A DNA stretch of 24,739 bases from CAYYYA01 sp964517065 (GCA_964517065.1 CAZFBK010000011.1:1-24739), one strand, 5' to 3'; positions 13,079 through 20,284 are shown, counted from the stretch's first letter. Made by a program: numbers and translations. Notes: a model not told the origin generated them from the sequence alone.

Positions 13079-14188
13079 TTACTGCTTAATCGGCATGATC
13101 AGATAACGATAGGTAGAATCACCTTGAGCATTCATCACCGCCGGCACATTATTGGAATTCAGCTTCATCTCTACCACTTCACCGCCCAGCACATTTAATC
13201 CTTCTGTTACATAACGGTGATTAAAGACTAGATCTCCTGCCTGTCCGGTGATGGTAGCTTTCAATCTCGACATATTATCACCGGAAGTACTGTTCTGCGC
13301 GCGCAATTGCAGCTCTCCAGTATCTGGCACGTAGGAAACCTTGACATCGTTGATGCCTGGTTGGCAAAAAAGCGCAGTCGTACGAATCGTCTGCATAATA
13401 TCGCTAACCTTAATTGTTACATTGCTGGCAAACTCAGTCGGGATGATCTGATTGTAGTCAGGATATTGACCTACTACGATACGTGAGACTATTTCTGTTG
13501 ATCCGAGAGAACATTTTATCTGATTATCGTTTACAGCTAGCGTTACTGGACCCGACGTGTCTTCAGTGGTCAGCATTTTGATCACCTGACTGAAGGTGCG
13601 CGCAGGTACGATAAGTGTGTGTGGTTGCGTTATGGGCTCTTTCAACGTCAGCTTCTTCTCGGCTAGACGATAACTATCAGTAGCTACCAGCGTCATGGTA
13701 GTATCCTCTAGATGAATATAAACACCGTTGAGCTCTGGGCGTGATTCATCGGTGCTGGCAGCGAATAACACCTGTGTCAGACCAGTCCGGAGGTCGTCAG
13801 CCGACAAACTAACACTTAGTTCTGGGGTAATATCAGGGATAAGAGGGAAATCAACAGCCGGTTCACCTTTCATCTTGGTCTGATGATTCTCTCCTTCGAG
13901 AATAAGGGTGGAATCTTTCTGACTAAGAGTTATATTTTCTCTTGGTAGTGATCTAACAAAATCTCCAAGGAGTTTCGCTTGAACTGTATAAGCTCCGACC
14001 TCCTCCACCTTGCCTCGTAGTAAGGTTTTGATACCAATCTCTAAATTGGTTGTTGTTAGGGTAATACCTTCTTTGTCTGCTTGGATCAAAACATTATTAA
14101 GAATTGGTAAGTTTACATGCTTACCTGCGATGCCTGATACTAGCTCAAGAGCTTTTGTTAGATTCTCCTGTGTACAAATCGCTCGCAT
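13079..14188 (-). CDS. dnaN: DNA polymerase III sliding clamp (beta subunit)
   Basis: This 369-residue protein has the standard length for the beta clamp, which forms a ring dimer of three-domain protomers that tethers DNA polymerase III. The typical N-terminus (MRAICTQENLTKALELVSGIAGKHVNLPILNNVLIQA) is followed by three similar domains. The C-terminus YRYLIMPIKQ matches the conserved M-P-x-R/K end that lines the peptide-binding cleft. The ATG read from 14188 has no SD and follows an AT-rich leader. The position next to dnaA and a candidate origin is the classical arrangement, though dnaN lies on the same strand as dnaA with a 270-base spacer. An ART-like gene follows immediately. Confidence 0.97.
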   Translation of the reverse strand: MRAICTQENLTKALELVSGIAGKHVNLPILNNVLIQADKEGITLTTTNLEIGIKTLLRGKVEEVGAYTVQAKLLGDFVRSLPRENITLSQKDSTLILEGENHQTKMKGEPAVDFPLIPDITPELSVSLSADDLRTGLTQVLFAASTDESRPELNGVYIHLEDTTMTLVATDSYRLAEKKLTLKEPITQPHTLIVPARTFSQVIKMLTTEDTSGPVTLAVNDNQIKCSLGSTEIVSRIVVGQYPDYNQIIPTEFASNVTIKVSDIMQTIRTTALFCQPGINDVKVSYVPDTGELQLRAQNSTSGDNMSRLKATITGQAGDLVFNHRYVTEGLNVLGGEVVEMKLNSNNVPAVMNAQGDSTYRYLIMPIKQ

Positions 14189-14216
14189 ATATTATTAATT
14201 AATTTTAGAAAATAAA

Positions 14217-14488
14217 TATAGTAGGGGTAGTAATAAGGACTGGGGACAAGTTGATAACTTCTTGGTCGATGATTTTTACCATTTGTTTATCATCACCTTG
14301 ATGTGTCGCGACGACAGAAGTTATAAACATTTGATGTTTATAAGTACTAGTGTCGCTTGGGGACAAGAAAGGGTTAGAAGGGGATAACTCTGGGGTGGGG
14401 GAAAGATATTAGAAGTTATACAGAGTTCATCCTCTTGTGTACCCAAGATGTACACAACGACAGAGGATAAAATTTTTTCTAAAGAACG
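14217..14488. other. dnaA-dnaN spacer, candidate replication origin
   Basis: No ORF of note lies in this spacer. It holds several near matches to the DnaA box TTATNCACA: TTATACAGA (about 14415), TGTACACAA (about 14449) and the inverse TTGTGTACC (about 14435). Repeated TGGGGACAA and GGGGATAA motifs occur at 14240-14390, along with AT-rich stretches. Location between dnaA and dnaN is a frequent oriC position. No box is a perfect E. coli-type match, so the call is tentative. Confidence 0.4.
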
Positions 14489-15853
14489 TTATGATTGATA
14501 CAAACGCTGACGCAGAGAAGCAACATCATTTTTTATCTTTTCATCTTTGGTCATACACTCGGCAATTTTGTTACAAGCGTGCATAGCGGTGGTGTGGTCT
14601 CTTCCTCCTAACTCCTGACCAATATTTGGATACGAAGCGCTCATCTCTTCACGCATCAGCCACATAGTGATTTGTCGTGGTACGACCAGCTCACGTTTAC
14701 GCGAATTTCCTACGAGATCATCAATAGTGATATCAAAGAAATCAGCCACAGCGTTCAACAACCGTTTCGCAGTGAGCCCACCCTTTTTTGGATTGACGCT
14801 AATAGTGGAGAGAATACCACGTGTAGATTCTACAGTAGGTAAAGAGTTATTAAGCTGGTGAAAAGCTATAATTCTATTCAAAGCGCCTTCCAATTCACGA
14901 ATATTATCTTTAATATTTTCAGCAATTGATTGAATAATATCAGTATGGAGACGGAAATTTTTCTCTTGGCATTTAGCCTCGAGGATAGCGACCCGCGTTT
15001 CAAAATCAGGAGCGGAAATATCAGCAATCATACCCCACTCGAAGCGTGAAACCAGCCTATTTTCAATAGATTGGATGGCTTTGGGTGGGCGATCAGAGCT
15101 GATAATGATTTGCTTGTTGGCTTGATGGAGAGCATTGAACGTATGAAAGAATTCCTCCTGAGTTTGCTCTTTGCCGGCGATGAATTGGATGTCATCGATC
15201 AATAAGACATCTACATTACGATACACTTTCTTAAACTTTTCTGTCTCACCGTTTTTAATAGAACTGACAAAGTCATTAGTGAACTTTTCACTATTAATGT
15301 AGAGCACTTTTTTGTTGGGATTCTGATCAATAATATGATTACCAACCGCTTGGATCAGATGCGTCTTGCCCAACCCTACTCCGCCGTAGAGAAACAAAGG
15401 ATTATAAATCAATCCGGGTTTACCAGCCACAGCTTTGGAAGCAGCGTGAGCTAATTCGTTACCTTTGCCAACGATAAAAGCTTGAAAAGTATATTTTTTA
15501 TTGAGTCCAAATTTGTTGTGAGAGAAATTGGCATTGTCGTTAATCGTTGGACCAAGTTTTTCTTCAGTATTTTTGTTGATAGCTTTCTCGACTGGAGCCG
15601 GTTGGGCTGCAACTTTGTAAGAAATGGTAATTTTACGGTCAGTACCGAGGAGATTTGTTAGGGCCGTAATAATTTGCTGGTGATACTTGTTTTCTAACCA
15701 GGCTTTGGTGAAGGCATTAGGCACGCCCACGATTAAAGTGTTCTCATTGTTCTCGAAAACAAAAGTATTTTTGAACCAGGTGGTGAAGTTTGCCTTGCTA
15801 ATCAAAAGCTCCAGTTCACCTAGAACGGCTTGCCATAATTGTGAATTATCCAT
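14489..15853 (-). CDS. dnaA: Chromosomal replication initiator protein
   Basis: The protein has 454 residues from the ATG read from 15853; a GTG six codons upstream is in frame, but MDNSQLWQAVLGEL is the typical DnaA start. Domain I covers about residues 1-85. The AAA+ core has Walker A GGVGLGKT (near residue 157) and Walker B LLIDDIQF. The C-terminal helix-turn-helix carries the DnaA-box-reading signature GGRDHTTAMHA. It binds oriC, oligomerises with ATP and opens the duplex. No SD precedes either start. The gene is divergent from rpmH, the standard dnaA/rpmH boundary of bacterial origins. Confidence 0.97.
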   Translation of the reverse strand: MDNSQLWQAVLGELELLISKANFTTWFKNTFVFENNENTLIVGVPNAFTKAWLENKYHQQIITALTNLLGTDRKITISYKVAAQPAPVEKAINKNTEEKLGPTINDNANFSHNKFGLNKKYTFQAFIVGKGNELAHAASKAVAGKPGLIYNPLFLYGGVGLGKTHLIQAVGNHIIDQNPNKKVLYINSEKFTNDFVSSIKNGETEKFKKVYRNVDVLLIDDIQFIAGKEQTQEEFFHTFNALHQANKQIIISSDRPPKAIQSIENRLVSRFEWGMIADISAPDFETRVAILEAKCQEKNFRLHTDIIQSIAENIKDNIRELEGALNRIIAFHQLNNSLPTVESTRGILSTISVNPKKGGLTAKRLLNAVADFFDITIDDLVGNSRKRELVVPRQITMWLMREEMSASYPNIGQELGGRDHTTAMHACNKIAECMTKDEKIKNDVASLRQRLYQS

Positions 15854-15970
15854 GGGGTAAGATAAGATCACTTAATAGTTAGTACTATAGCACACATGCG
15901 ATACTAGCAAGAATACGACAAAAGTGCAAAAGCTGGGGATAGAGGGTTGATAAGTAGATTGGTAGCTTGT

Positions 15971-15992
15971 AGGGACAGGGCTTGACCTGTCC
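15971..15992. repeat. GGACAGG/CCTGTCC palindromic repeat, copy 1
   Basis: GGACAGG and CCTGTCC flank a short loop inside TAGCTTGTAGGGACAGG. A second copy with the same TAGCTTGTAGGGACAGG lead is at 23630-23660. It lies in the 369-base dnaA-rpmH spacer (15854-16222), which otherwise holds promoter-like AT-rich DNA, a GCTGGGGATAGA motif (also at 21631) and the next repeat. Confidence 0.6.
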
Positions 15993-16044
15993 TAAGACAC
16001 GCCGGAGTCAGATATACTCCTATAAATTTCCGGTAAGGGTTATA

Positions 16045-16102
16045 TCCTCCCCTGAATCCCCTCCTTTTGAACCACCCCTACTATTAGGTGGTGGGGTGGA
16101 TA
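16045..16102. repeat. CCTCCCCTGAATCCCCTCC repeat, reverse orientation
   Basis: CCTCCCCTGAATCCCCTCC (from 16046) matches the inverse of the GATTCAGGGGAGG end of the other copies. It is followed by a distinct palindromic piece ACCACCCC...GGTGGTGGGGTGG. Downstream, 16110-16215 is a pyrimidine/A-rich tract leading to rpmH without an SD. Confidence 0.6.
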
Positions 16103-16222
16103 GAATTCTTTACAACCAACACCAAACGTGTTATTTTACATTCAATCTGTTTGGTTCTTCTCCGCTACCAAACTACTATGCTACTTACCTACCACGCTAC
16201 TAATCTACCAAACTAAAACATT

Positions 16223-16360
16223 ATGCCAAAACGAACATACCAACCGAAGAAACGTAAACGAGCCCGTACTCACGGTTTCCGCAAGCGCATGGCCTCAGCC
16301 ACTGGTCGCAACGTGATCAAACGACGCAGAGCTAAAGGACGTAAGAAAGTCTCAGTTTAG
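16223..16360 (+). CDS. rpmH: 50S ribosomal protein L34
   Basis: A 45-residue, strongly basic protein beginning MPKRTYQPKKRKRARTHGFR, which is the L34 signature, and ending GRNVIKRRRAKGRKKVSV. L34 sits deep in the large ribosomal subunit near the rRNA core. Length is typical. The ATG follows AAACTAAAACATT without an SD. It begins the conserved rpmH-rnpA-yidD-yidC order, eight bases upstream of rnpA, and is divergent from dnaA. Confidence 0.97.
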   Translation: MPKRTYQPKKRKRARTHGFRKRMASATGRNVIKRRRAKGRKKVSV

Positions 16361-16368
16361 CCACAAAT

Positions 16369-16704
16369 ATGCTGCCGGTAGCCAATAGATTGAAGAAAGA
16401 TGAAGATTTCCGGCGAGTAACTTCTGGCGGACGATACGTATATTCCTCATATTTTACCCTCAAATACCTTCCTAACAAACTGGAGTCTAGTCGCTTCGGT
16501 TTTGTTATTTCTACCAAGATTGATAAGCGAGCAACAGTTCGTAACAGGCTAAAACGTCAAGTAAGAGAGGTAATTCGGCTAAAATTAGCCAAAATACCAG
16601 CTGGCTATGATATAATGCTGGTGCCCAAGAAAGCCGCCCTGACACTGAGCTATGAACAGCTTGATAACGAGCTTGGAGGGCTATTTGGGCAGGCGCGAAT
16701 GTGA
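16369..16704 (+). CDS. rnpA: Ribonuclease P protein component
   Basis: A 111-residue basic protein that assists the RNase P ribozyme in removing tRNA 5' leaders. The family motif RNRLKRQVREVIR is present around residues 59-71, after the RFGFVISTKIDKRATV strand. The N-terminus LPVANRLKKDEDF is typical. The ATG lies eight bases after the rpmH stop, so both are translated from one message. The 3' end carries a TGATATAGT extended -10 (16702-16710) that overlaps the stop codon and probably drives a separate yidD transcript. Confidence 0.96.
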   Translation: MLPVANRLKKDEDFRRVTSGGRYVYSSYFTLKYLPNKLESSRFGFVISTKIDKRATVRNRLKRQVREVIRLKLAKIPAGYDIMLVPKKAALTLSYEQLDNELGGLFGQARM

Positions 16705-16722
16705 TATAGTCGATGTTGGTGG

Positions 16723-16828
16723 CTAACCCCGTTAGAGATTCAAATATCCCTTTAAAAAAGCATTTTATTAAACTATTAGACCAGAAGATTTGAATACACA
16801 AGCTATGCACAGATCTCTAACGGGGCTA
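16723..16828 (+). repeat. Inverted-repeat leader element, copy 2 (overlaps yidD start)
   Basis: The left arm CTAACCCCGTTAGAGAT (16723-16739) is complementary to ATCTCTAACGGGGCTA (16813-16828) except for an A-C mismatch at the position where copies 1 and 3 have G-U. TATAGT with an upstream TG (16702-16710) ends 17 bases before the CCCC core, the same geometry as copy 1. The right arm lies inside the first codons of yidD (RSLTGL). The loop is AT-rich and not conserved. Confidence 0.75.
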
Positions 16829-17083
16829 AAATTAGCCATTTTATCACTAATCAGACTCTATCAGAAGACCTTATCGCCCGACGAGGGCTGGTTTAAGCCC
16901 CTTTTCCCTCACGGATACTGCCAGTTTTACCCGCATTGCTCTGAATATGGTTATCAAGCCATTGACCGCTACGGTGTTCTGAAAGGAACATTACTAGCAG
17001 GCAAAAGGGTTCTACGTTGCCACCCTTGGTCGTCTGGGGGTTACGACCCCCTAAGGAGCAAGGAGAAAGAAGTTGGGAGTTAG
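16805..17083 (+). CDS. yidD: Membrane protein insertion efficiency factor
   Basis: A 92-residue protein from the ATG at 16805; a TTG at 16790 is in frame but less likely. LSLIRLYQKTLSP, then YCQFYPHCSEYGYQAIDRYG and GKRVLRCHPWSSGGYDP are the conserved YidD segments, including the Cys residues. YidD is a small amphipathic protein thought to help YidC-dependent membrane insertion. The first codons overlap the right arm of inverted-repeat copy 2, so initiation may be affected by RNA folding. No SD is visible. The C-terminal KEKEVGS is encoded by an AAGTTGGGAGTTAGGG stretch that resembles the low-complexity intergenic tracts. Confidence 0.93.
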   Translation: MHRSLTGLKLAILSLIRLYQKTLSPDEGWFKPLFPHGYCQFYPHCSEYGYQAIDRYGVLKGTLLAGKRVLRCHPWSSGGYDPLRSKEKEVGS

Positions 17084-17213
17084 GGCAGACAACCGTGTAT
17101 TTCATGAAGCTTACCAACTTTAATAACCGCCATCCTGTATACTAGCTAAAACATCATAACAGCACCACAGTTTAGCCCTTACTTCTTACTACATACTACT
17201 AACTTCTACCCAA

Positions 17214-17951
17214 ATGAATTTGCTTGTAATCATTTTCTACCAACCACTCTTCAACCTTCTCGTTTGGATTTATAACGTCTTGCCAACCCATGATCTTGGT
17301 TGGGCAATTATAATCTTAACATTGCTTATTAGATTAATTTTATATCCGCTTGGCCAGAAATCTATCAAGTCTCAGAAATCATTACAAACCATTCAACCTA
17401 AGATTGATGCTCTCAAGGAACAATTTGGTAGCGATAAAGAAGGTCTAGGTAAGGCCATGATGCAGTTGTATAAAGATGAAGGAATCAACCCCCTGTCATC
17501 TTGTTTGCCACTGTTAATACAATTTCCATTTTTAATTGCTCTCTATACCGTATTCCAGAGTGGACTGAAGTCTGAAAGCTTTGATCTGCTCTATCCGTTT
17601 GTTTTGAACCCAGGCCAGTTGAATCATATTGCTTTTGGTTTCTTCGACCTGACAGTGAGAAGCATACCGCTAGCTATAGCCGCTGGACTGGCTCAGTTCT
17701 GGCAGACACGTATGCTTATGGGACAGAGAGCTGATCAACCAAAACCAAAAAATCCTAATGACATCAGCGCCATGATGAATAAACAGATGATATACGTCAT
17801 GCCTGTTGTGACGGTCTTTATCGGAATAAGCCTACCAGCAGGTATTACGATGTATTGGTTGGCAACTACCGTTTTCTCAGGGTTACAACAGATGATTTTG
17901 TTCCGGCAAATGAAGAAGAAGGAAGCAGAGGGGATAGTAATTAGAAATTAG
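17214..17951 (+). CDS. yidC: YidC/Oxa1 membrane protein insertase
   Basis: A 245-residue short-form YidC lacking the large periplasmic domain of proteobacterial homologues. Hydrophobic segments lie near residues 3-22, 28-45, about 95-112, 140-158 and 185-225. The conserved cytoplasmic stretch IQPKIDALKEQFGSDKEGLGKAMMQLYKDEGINPLSSCLPLLIQFP is present. It inserts and folds inner-membrane proteins. The ATG follows CTAACTTCTACCCAA with no SD, a leader type repeated before several genes. No Lys-rich ribosome-binding tail of any length is present; the C-terminus ends KKKEAEGIVIRN. No R3H/Jag gene follows. Confidence 0.95.
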   Translation: MNLLVIIFYQPLFNLLVWIYNVLPTHDLGWAIIILTLLIRLILYPLGQKSIKSQKSLQTIQPKIDALKEQFGSDKEGLGKAMMQLYKDEGINPLSSCLPLLIQFPFLIALYTVFQSGLKSESFDLLYPFVLNPGQLNHIAFGFFDLTVRSIPLAIAAGLAQFWQTRMLMGQRADQPKPKNPNDISAMMNKQMIYVMPVVTVFIGISLPAGITMYWLATTVFSGLQQMILFRQMKKKEAEGIVIRN

Positions 17952-17960
17952 TAATTAGGA

Positions 17961-18082
17961 ACTGGGAGTTAGAAGTTGGAGGGTTCATTATCTCATGGCT
18001 ATATAAAAAAACGCTCACAACGAGTGTTTTTGTTTACAAACGATAAAGATGCCCGCTGCTATTCCAACTCCTAACTCCCAGC
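17961..18082. repeat. Inverted low-complexity tracts flanking a terminator
   Basis: AACTGGGAGTTAGAAGTTGG (from 17961) is nearly complementary to CCAACTCCTAACTCCCAG (from 18063). The pair could form a long stem around the terminator at 18007. A related AAGTTGGGAGTTAG occurs at the end of yidD (about 17068). Confidence 0.55.
18007..18031. terminator. Bidirectional terminator between yidC and the DAGK-like gene
   Basis: AAAAACGCTC (18007-18016) pairs with GAGTGTTTTT (18022-18031), ten pairs with one G-U, with A and T runs on both sides. It serves the two convergent genes. Confidence 0.82.
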
Positions 18083-18095
18083 TTCTAGCTTCTAT

Positions 18096-18836
18096 CTAAA
18101 AACTCCGTTGGCTGCCGACAATAACTTTCAGTCTACCCGGTACGATCTCAATTTTAGCCGGGGTTTTCATGATCATTTGCTCATCAGTCAGGATGGTCAC
18201 TGGCTCATCTCCTGTGCTGTTAATGTTAATTTTGGTGAAGGGCAGAATAGTCGGTGTGATACGCTTCGATCCCCCGTTCCAACCAGTGCGCATGGGAGTG
18301 ATGATCGCTTCCATCTTGCCGTCAGTTGGGTCAGAAGCGGCGATCAACTGGCCAAAATTACAGACCTGAATAGTGTGTCGCTCGGTAGTTGGGCTGATCT
18401 GAAAATTATCACAGGTGATGGTCACCGGCGCGTCGACAATCTCAGCTGAGTACATGAAATATTGATTGTTGATTTTTCCTAAATCTAATTTCTTGATAAT
18501 ACGACCGGAGACCACATCACAAGCAAACTCCCGCGGAGCGATGCCAAGAATTTTGGCAATTTTACTTTTGTCATCGATAGGTATCAGGCCCAAGACAACG
18601 TCTAAATCAGCGATAACGTTGATGACTTTGGCAAAGGTCTGGTCATCACCGATAGCAACGACCGTTTTCACCCCGTCTTTGACTGCGTCGGTGATCAATT
18701 CTTTCAAATTTTTGAGAATCGAAAGACGGGCAATACGGCCTTTGATATCTAAGTCAGTAACACGTTGTTCTATTTTACTGATGAGAGGCGCGTATTTTGG
18801 TTGATTCAGATACGAATCGTAAATGTAGAGATACAT
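18096..18836 (-). CDS. Diacylglycerol kinase/YegS-like protein with degenerate motifs
   Basis: This 246-residue protein shows the DAGK-catalytic fold order: a beta-alpha start, DGVKTVVAIGDDQTFAKVINVI around residues 54-75, then LGLIPIDDKSKIAKILGI, and a beta-rich C-terminal half ending in a VTILTDEQMIMKTPAKIEIVPGRLKVI region typical of YegS-type proteins. The family phosphorylates lipids at the membrane. However, the catalytic GGDGT is IGDDQT here and the P-x-GT-x-ND segment is replaced by PIDDKSKIA. ATP or lipid phosphoryl transfer may therefore be altered or lost. The ATG follows a CTTCCTAATTTCTATTTTC leader without an SD. The gene is convergent with yidC and lies downstream of the bactofilin gene on the same strand. 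Confidence 0.7.
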   Translation of the reverse strand: MYLYIYDSYLNQPKYAPLISKIEQRVTDLDIKGRIARLSILKNLKELITDAVKDGVKTVVAIGDDQTFAKVINVIADLDVVLGLIPIDDKSKIAKILGIAPREFACDVVSGRIIKKLDLGKINNQYFMYSAEIVDAPVTITCDNFQISPTTERHTIQVCNFGQLIAASDPTDGKMEAIITPMRTGWNGGSKRITPTILPFTKININSTGDEPVTILTDEQMIMKTPAKIEIVPGRLKVIVGSQRSF

Positions 18837-18945
18837 GGATGGAAATTTGAAATTAGAAAATAGAAATTAGGAAGTAGGAACTCGGGAGAGCAGTGTCTAG
18901 TATTCCCTCATTTCCAATTCCCAATTTCTACTTTCTGGTCCGTAC

Positions 18946-19371
18946 TTATTTCTTATCTTCCGCCAGCTTGAGCGCTTCGTTCTCTGTCCCGTGTTCTTTG
19001 GTCACGGCCTTCTCTTGGGCGATTTGCATCGTCAGTTGACCGTTGATAATACCACCACTCTCGACCGACAGTTCAGAAGCTTTGACATTGCCGAGGATCA
19101 TTCCAGACCCTGTTAATTCTAATTTACCTTTGATCGTGACATTACCTTTGACACGGCCAGCGATATAAGCATTCTTAGCTTTGACTTCAGCCTCGACAAT
19201 AGCATCGGTACCGATACGTAAATTATTGTGAGTGCTGAGATTACCAATGACGATTCCTTCGATCACCAGGTCGCCCTCACCGGTGAAATCACCCTCTACT
19301 TTAACCGATGGACCGATGAATGTTTCGACATTTTTCTTGTTGATTTCTGTGGGATTTTTTGCGTTAAACAT
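18946..19371 (-). CDS. Bactofilin (polymer-forming cytoskeletal protein)
   Basis: A 141-residue protein. After a short flexible N-terminus, GPSVKVEGDFTGEGDLVIEG opens a run of short beta repeats (GxxxG-spaced Val/Ile strands, residues 22-115) that form the right-handed beta helix of bactofilins (DUF583). Bactofilins polymerise without nucleotide and help shape the cell or localise wall enzymes. The C-terminal tail is charged and probably disordered. The ATG has no SD. A TTGACA on the minus strand at 19422-19427 with TACTCT at 19399-19404 could be the promoter. Divergent from the 46-residue membrane protein. Confidence 0.92.
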   Translation of the reverse strand: MFNAKNPTEINKKNVETFIGPSVKVEGDFTGEGDLVIEGIVIGNLSTHNNLRIGTDAIVEAEVKAKNAYIAGRVKGNVTIKGKLELTGSGMILGNVKASELSVESGGIINGQLTMQIAQEKAVTKEHGTENEALKLAEDKK

Positions 19372-19398
19372 AGGGGTTCTTAATGCTTAGTTTCCTAT

Positions 19399-19427
19399 AG
19401 AGTAAGGGCTTTTCAGCCTATTGTCAA
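19399..19427 (-). promoter_or_regulatory. Putative bactofilin promoter
   Basis: Minus-strand TTGACA (19422-19427), a 17-base spacer and a weak TACTCT (19399-19404). The leader would be short, about 20 bases. Confidence 0.4.
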
Positions 19428-19495
19428 TTATGGACAGGCTAGAGCTTTTGGGGTATAGTAAGCCCGAAAGTTGGAGTAAATATTAATATAATTCT

Positions 19496-19636
19496 ATGGA
19501 CTATAAACAAACGAGGAAAGATCTCGCTGGTACATTGATCCTAACAAGTATCTGTATTGTAGCCATGATCGCGCTCTACTACTACGATCAGCAGTCACAC
19601 ATCTTGAGCTCCATTACCAGCAGCTGGCTCAAATAA
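19496..19636 (+). CDS. Small single-helix membrane protein, 46 aa
   Basis: An ORF below the usual length cut-off. After MDYKQTRKDLAG comes one hydrophobic helix (about TLILTSICIVAMIALYYY, residues 13-30), then a short polar tail DQQSHILSSITSSWLK. The basic N-terminus suggests an inside start with the tail outside. A TATAGT (19454-19459) lies upstream and there is no SD, as in the housekeeping genes here. The gene is divergent from the bactofilin gene with a 124-base spacer and could be a membrane partner, but that is inference from position only. A chance ORF is possible; the clean hydrophobic helix makes a real gene likelier. Confidence 0.6.
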   Translation: MDYKQTRKDLAGTLILTSICIVAMIALYYYDQQSHILSSITSSWLK

Positions 19637-19689
19637 GGCAAAGAGCAAAATTCAAAAGGCAAAATTAAGGTAGACCATTTTAATTTTGA

Positions 19690-19722
19690 TTTATATTTTT
19701 GCATTTTAATTTTTACTTTAAA
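19690..19722 (+). repeat. AT-rich upstream module, copy 1
   Basis: A 33-base AT-rich module ending five bases before tRNA-Arg(CCU). It differs at one base from 19864-19896, which ends four bases before tRNA-Arg(CCG). Confidence 0.8.
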
Positions 19723-19727
19723 CTCAG

Positions 19728-19802
19728 GCCCCTGTAGTTTAACGGATAAAACGGTCCTCTCCTAAGGGACAAATCCTAGTTCAATTCTCGGCGGGGGCAC
19801 CA
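19728..19802 (+). tRNA. tRNA-Arg (anticodon CCU)
   Basis: Acceptor GCCCCTG/CGGGGGC, A73 and an encoded CCA. D arm GTTT/AAAC. Anticodon stem GTCCT/GGGAC with loop CTCCTAA gives CCU with normal U33. The T stem CCTAG/CTCGG has one mismatch with loop TTCAATT. It reads AGG codons. Confidence 0.9.
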
Positions 19803-19863
19803 GTTAGTAAAGTAAAAAAAAAGAAAAAAAGCAAAAAATTGGTTAGATTTTTTTAAATTTTTA

Positions 19864-19896
19864 TTTATATTTTTGCATTTTACTTTTTACTTTAAA
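19864..19896 (+). repeat. AT-rich upstream module, copy 2
   Basis: It matches 19690-19722 at 32 of 33 positions and occupies the same place before the second tRNA-Arg gene. It may be the promoter/UP element of the tRNA or the trace of a tandem duplication. Confidence 0.8.
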
Positions 19897-19900
19897 ATCC

Positions 19901-19975
19901 GTCCTCATAGCTCAGTGGATAGAGCGTAGGCCTCCGGAGCTTAAGACAGAGGTTCGACTCCTCTTGAGGGCACCA
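19901..19975 (+). tRNA. tRNA-Arg (anticodon CCG)
   Basis: Acceptor GTCCTCA/TGAGGGC, A73 and an encoded CCA. D arm GCTC/GAGC. Anticodon stem TAGGC/GCTTA with loop CTCCGGA gives CCG with normal U33. T arm AGAGG-TTCGACT-CCTCT. It reads CGG codons. Confidence 0.92.
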
Positions 19976-20044
19976 CGCTGAGCGTGGTGATTAGTGACGC
20001 TCAGCGTCACACCACCCTTCGCTCGCGGAGCGAGCTTCGGGTGG
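19973..20044 (+). repeat. Three consecutive GC-rich hairpins after tRNA-Arg(CCG)
   Basis: CCACGC/GCGTGG (19973-19987, beginning in the tRNA CCA), GTGACGC/GCGTCAC (19994-20010), and a double hairpin CCACCC/GGGTGG enclosing GCTCGC/GCGAGC (20012-20044). They may be a palindromic repeat cluster or a transcription stop. A weaker hairpin ACACC/GGTGT followed by TTGTTTT is near 20080-20105. The remainder of 19976-20220 is AT-rich without a gene. Confidence 0.7.
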
Positions 20045-20220
20045 CTTGCAGCCAATAATTTCAGCAACAAAGCAATAACACTACACCCCGGCAGGTGTTT
20101 GTTTTAGTATACTAAGAGTCGTAAAATATTGATACAAATTATAAATAAGAATGAAGAAATAAGATTTAAGATTAGCCCATGGTAGAGTTGCTAAATATAA
20201 AATATTGAAATGCATTTTGT

Positions 20221-20259
20221 CAAAGTAAAAAGCCGCGCACTCGACGTGAGGCGCGGCTT
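20221..20259 (-). terminator. Terminator of the 422-aa membrane protein gene
   Basis: AAGCCGCGC (20230-20238) pairs perfectly with GCGCGGCTT (20251-20259). On the minus strand a T-rich tract follows. Confidence 0.85.
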
Positions 20260-20284
20260 GGTTCAGTTCAGCAAGATGCTAATA

